Below are positions 5,828 to 7,396 of a DNA stretch of 7,396 bases, in pieces (the stretch's first letter is position 1; every line of letters begins with the position of its first letter). The notes under the pieces are model-generated. The model did not search any database and was not told where the DNA came from. It saw nothing but the letters and a program-made list of their open reading frames with translations. The translations under genes were made by a program, and so were the position numbers. Source of the stretch: an uncultured Marinosulfonomonas sp. (lineage in GTDB: Bacteria > Pseudomonadota > Alphaproteobacteria > Rhodobacterales > Rhodobacteraceae); the NCBI GenBank assembly GCA_947311455.1, contig CAMZKY010000142.1, positions 1 to 7,396 on the forward strand, written 5' to 3'.

Positions 5828-5871
5828 TTGCCATACACTTGCCATACGTAAGCCATACGCTTGCCATACAG
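5828..5871. repeat. Four tandem 11-bp direct repeats (GCCATAC core) beside tRNA-Leu
   Basis: TTGCCATACAC (5828-5838), TTGCCATACGT (5839-5849), AAGCCATACGC (5850-5860) and TTGCCATACAG (5861-5871) are four contiguous units. The core GCCATAC is identical in all four and starts at 5830, 5841, 5852 and 5863, exactly 11 bp apart. The block lies between the 3' end of tRNA-Leu and the tig promoter region, in non-coding DNA. The spacing of about one helical turn would place each core on the same DNA face, as in a protein-binding array. Function is unknown. Confidence 0.9.
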
Positions 5872-5873
5872 CG

Positions 5874-5888
5874 ATTTTTGGGAAAAAT
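5874..5888 (-). terminator. Possible terminator of tRNA-Leu
   Basis: Immediately after the encoded CCA, the minus strand reads TTTTTCCCAAAAAT. The T-tract directly follows the tRNA, whose GC-rich acceptor and T arms could act as the upstream hairpin. ATTTTT and AAAAAT (5874-5879 and 5883-5888) also form an AT-only inverted repeat around GGG. This is a weak signal. Confidence 0.35.
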
Positions 5889-5972
5889 GGTGCGGGTGAA
5901 GGGACTTGAACCCCCACGCCTCGCGGCGCCAGAACCTAAATCTGGTGCGTCTACCAATTCCGCCACACCCGC
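5888..5972 (-). tRNA. tRNA-Leu (anticodon UAG)
   Basis: Read on the minus strand, the acceptor GCGGGTG pairs with CACCCGC, followed by discriminator A and an encoded CCA (5890-5888). The D arm contains AATTGGTAGAC. The anticodon stem CCAGA/TCTGG closes the loop TTTAGGT with anticodon TAG (plus-strand CTA at 5936-5938), so it decodes CUA and other CUN codons. A long variable arm (GCC-GCGA-GGC) marks it as a class II tRNA, and the T loop is TTCAAGT with two G-U pairs in its stem. Length is 85 bases including CCA. It is transcribed toward tig, 199 bases upstream of that gene. Confidence 0.97.
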
Positions 5973-6128
5973 ACTTTAGGGTCTCAGGATTCCCTGAAAC
6001 CTTGGGCCTTCTAACAAAGGTTTTCACAGGAAGCGAGAGCTAAAATCACGGTTTTTGGATTTATTTTTAGAGATTGATTCAATTTTAAGTGTTTATAAGC
6101 CACAGTTTAGCCTCAATTTGGTGAAACC

Positions 6129-6185
6129 TACCTAAATGGATAGGTAAATCTTAATTGTTATGTTTGTATTTTGGTGAGGTAAATC
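6129..6185 (+). repeat. Inverted and direct repeats in the leader of the Hint-like gene
   Basis: TACCTA (6129-6134) and TAGGTA (6141-6146) are inverted arms around six bases. AGGTAAATC occurs at 6142-6150 and again at 6177-6185, 35 bases apart. Both lie in the AT-rich 228-base gap between tRNA-Leu and the Hint-like gene, which otherwise shows no clear promoter boxes. They might be regulatory sites, but short AT-rich repeats arise easily by chance. Confidence 0.35.
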
Positions 6186-6200
6186 AGAGCGGGAACCGCC

Positions 6201-6761
6201 ATGCAGAATTTATATGACATCGCCACGACCTGTGAAACAGGCAATGCGATTCTAGAAACCCGAAAAACCGGATTGGTTGCGGGCACATTGATCTTAACGA
6301 TTGACGGGGCAATTCCTGTTGAAAAACTGACCACGGGAATGCGGCTTATCAGCCGCAACAATGGGTTTGTTACGTTAAAAGATGTGCAAATTCAATCGAT
6401 TACAACGCGGCCGGTGTTTGTGGCTGCCGATATGTTGGGGAATAATCGCCCGAATACAGATCTGATGCTTGCACCGGATCAGCCTGTTTTAGTGCGCGAT
6501 TGGCGTGCGCAGGCACTGTTTGACCGCGATCAGGCCTTGGTGCCGGTGCGTAATCTGATTGATGGTGAATTTATCCGCTATGCGCCGCTCCAGACGTTAA
6601 CCGTTTATGATCTGGTGTTTGACTGCCAGCACATCCTTTACGCCGACGGGCTTGAGGTGGCGTCAGGGCAATGTTTGATGGAAACGGATCAATTATCCAA
6701 TTTATTCAATACCTTAGGCAGTTCTTCGGGGATATCCTCGGCAATCAACCCTGCCCCATAA
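6201..6761 (+). CDS. Degenerate Hint-domain (Hedgehog/intein-like) protein
   Basis: The 186-residue product follows the Hint fold pattern common in secreted or RTX-associated proteins of Rhodobacterales. GLVAGTLILTIDGAIPVEKL (24-43) aligns with the usual CFTPGTLI.T..G..PVE.L start. LISRNNGF (48-55) and a P-V-x-V-A-A-D-x-L-G stretch (70-79) follow, then DLMLAPDQPVLV (86-97) in place of DL.VSPQHRVLV, VRNLIDGEFIR (115-125), and VYDLVFDCQHILYADGLEV (134-152). The nucleophile Cys expected at position 24 is Gly, and the His of the SPQHRVL block is Gln93, so self-cleavage looks unlikely. His143 remains. There is no signal peptide and no RTX repeat. The upstream ribosome binding site is poor (GCGGGAA), but an in-frame stop at 6180-6182 leaves the ATG at 6201 as the only reasonable start. 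The last 23 residues are encoded antisense to the end of nnrD. Confidence 0.75.
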   Translation: MQNLYDIATTCETGNAILETRKTGLVAGTLILTIDGAIPVEKLTTGMRLISRNNGFVTLKDVQIQSITTRPVFVAADMLGNNRPNTDLMLAPDQPVLVRDWRAQALFDRDQALVPVRNLIDGEFIRYAPLQTLTVYDLVFDCQHILYADGLEVASGQCLMETDQLSNLFNTLGSSSGISSAINPAP

Positions 6762-7396
6762 CGAAGCGCACATTCCACGTGCAACCAAGCCGCGGTTTGC
6801 GCGGCTTGCATTGGCGCATGCCCACGCGCCATCAACCCCGTAATAAACCCCGCCAAAACATCCCCCGACCCCGCCGTTGCAAGCCAAGGGGCGGAGCGCA
6901 CGTAGTGTGCAGAATTTATTGAACATCTTCCACTAGGGTCTGCAATCACGGTGTCAGCGCCCTTAAATAAAACCACACACCCTGCCCTTTTTGCCGCTTC
7001 GCGCGTTGCGTCAACTTTGGAATAGGCCGGCCCGCTCATTGGCTCCTCGCAGAGCCGCTTCGCTATGTCGGGAAACAGGCGGGAAAATTCACCAGCGTGC
7101 GGCGTCAAAACACAGCGATGCGCGCGGGTCCGCGCAAAGAGCGTTTCGGGATCATCACGGTATGCAGACAGCGCATCCGCGTCCAGAACCACACTGCGAT
7201 CACCGGCCAGCGCCACCGGCACCAATTCCCGCGCGCGGCCCTGTCCAAGCCCGGGGCCTATGCATAAGGCATTGATTCGATTGTCTTTTAAGGCATCCTC
7301 AAGGGCTGTGCCATCTTCAACCTCCCGCAGCATTATCGCGTTCAGGTGACACGCATGTTCCAACACCGCCTCCCTTGGGCAGCCCACAGAAACCAC
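6689..7396 (-). CDS. nnrD: ADP/ATP-dependent NAD(P)H-hydrate dehydratase domain (C-terminal part, cut by the window edge)
   Basis: NnrD dehydrates the damaged cofactor S-NAD(P)HX back to NAD(P)H using ADP or ATP. The visible 235 residues carry the ribokinase-like fold motifs in order: CIGPGLG (45-51 of the visible part), VVLDADAL (69-76), CVLTPHAGEFSRLF (95-108), VVLFKGADTVIA (141-152) and TAGSGDVLAGFITGL (174-188), whose GSGD holds the catalytic and phosphate-binding residues. It ends with the family-like AAWLHVECALRYGAGLIAEDIPEELP and a short tail. The frame is open to the right edge, so the true start lies outside. Bacterial homologues often carry an NnrE epimerase domain at the N-terminus, which cannot be checked here. 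It converges on the Hint-like gene with a 73-base overlap. Confidence 0.93.
   Translation of the reverse strand: MVSVGCPREAVLEHACHLNAIMLREVEDGTALEDALKDNRINALCIGPGLGQGRARELVPVALAGDRSVVLDADALSAYRDDPETLFARTRAHRCVLTPHAGEFSRLFPDIAKRLCEEPMSGPAYSKVDATREAAKRAGCVVLFKGADTVIADPSGRCSINSAHYVRSAPWLATAGSGDVLAGFITGLMARGHAPMQAAQTAAWLHVECALRYGAGLIAEDIPEELPKVLNKLDN
6786..6808. other. Perfect 9-bp hairpin inside nnrD, just past the Hint-like gene stop
   Basis: CAAGCCGCG (6786-6794) and CGCGGCTTG (6800-6808) are perfect inverted arms around GTTTG. The hairpin begins 25 bases after the stop codon of the Hint-like gene and lies within nnrD coding sequence. There is no T-tract, so it is not a canonical intrinsic terminator. 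It might pause polymerase or protect the 3' end of the plus-strand transcript. Confidence 0.45.

Noticed and set aside
5828..5871. CRISPR array or plasmid-type iteron origin
   Set aside because: Units are contiguous 11-mers without spacers, so not CRISPR. There is no rep gene, DnaA box cluster or AT-rich unwinding element with clear plasmid character, and the setting is chromosomal housekeeping genes.
5667..5966. Minus-strand open frame beginning MAELVDAPDLGSG over tRNA-Leu
   Set aside because: This is the familiar spurious translation of a tRNA gene region and overlaps the tRNA, the repeats and the tig leader.
5888..5972. tRNA-Leu as the attachment site of an integrated element
   Set aside because: No integrase gene and no second copy of the tRNA 3' end is visible in the window; the neighbouring genes on both sides are mainly housekeeping.

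Overview
The window looks like chromosomal DNA of an alphaproteobacterium, most likely Rhodobacterales (Roseobacter-type). The basis is the character of the FabD, S6, S18, L9, trigger factor and NnrD proteins, an L9 with a long acidic tail, and a Hint-type protein of a kind common in that group. The assignment is by recognition from memory, with no database search.

Layout. A partial minus-strand gene at the left edge (positions 50 to 1) starts with a hydrophobic signal or anchor sequence. Upstream of it on the same strand are fabD (214-1143) and a two-helix membrane protein of unknown function (1326-2060). A divergent promoter region of about 290 bases separates these from the plus-strand ribosomal operon rpsF-rpsR-rplI (2348-3594). 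That operon has a good promoter, a structured leader that could be the S6:S18 autoregulatory element, and a strong intrinsic terminator. Next, on the plus strand, is a small, extremely acidic protein (3769-4293) that resembles the module found after RTX repeats in type I secreted proteins. It converges on tig (4357-5688, minus), and the two share a bidirectional terminator. Upstream of tig are a perfect palindrome, four phased 11-bp direct repeats and tRNA-Leu(UAG) (5888-5972, minus). A divergent AT-rich gap leads to a plus-strand Hint-like protein that lacks the usual catalytic residues (6201-6761). Its last 73 bases overlap, tail to tail, the end of an nnrD-type gene (6689-7396, minus, cut by the right edge).

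How the genes relate. Most are housekeeping: fatty-acid initiation (FabD), 30S and 50S assembly (S6, S18, L9), nascent-chain folding at the ribosome exit (trigger factor), a leucine tRNA and NAD(P)H repair (NnrD). The accessory element is the pair of secretome-like single-domain proteins (acidic RTX-module protein and degenerate Hint protein) on either side of tig and tRNA-Leu.

I see no defence system, CRISPR array, transposase, integrase or clear mobile element. The best leads are the phased 11-bp repeats beside tRNA-Leu, the degenerate Hint protein, the RTX-module protein without RTX repeats, and the rpsF leader.
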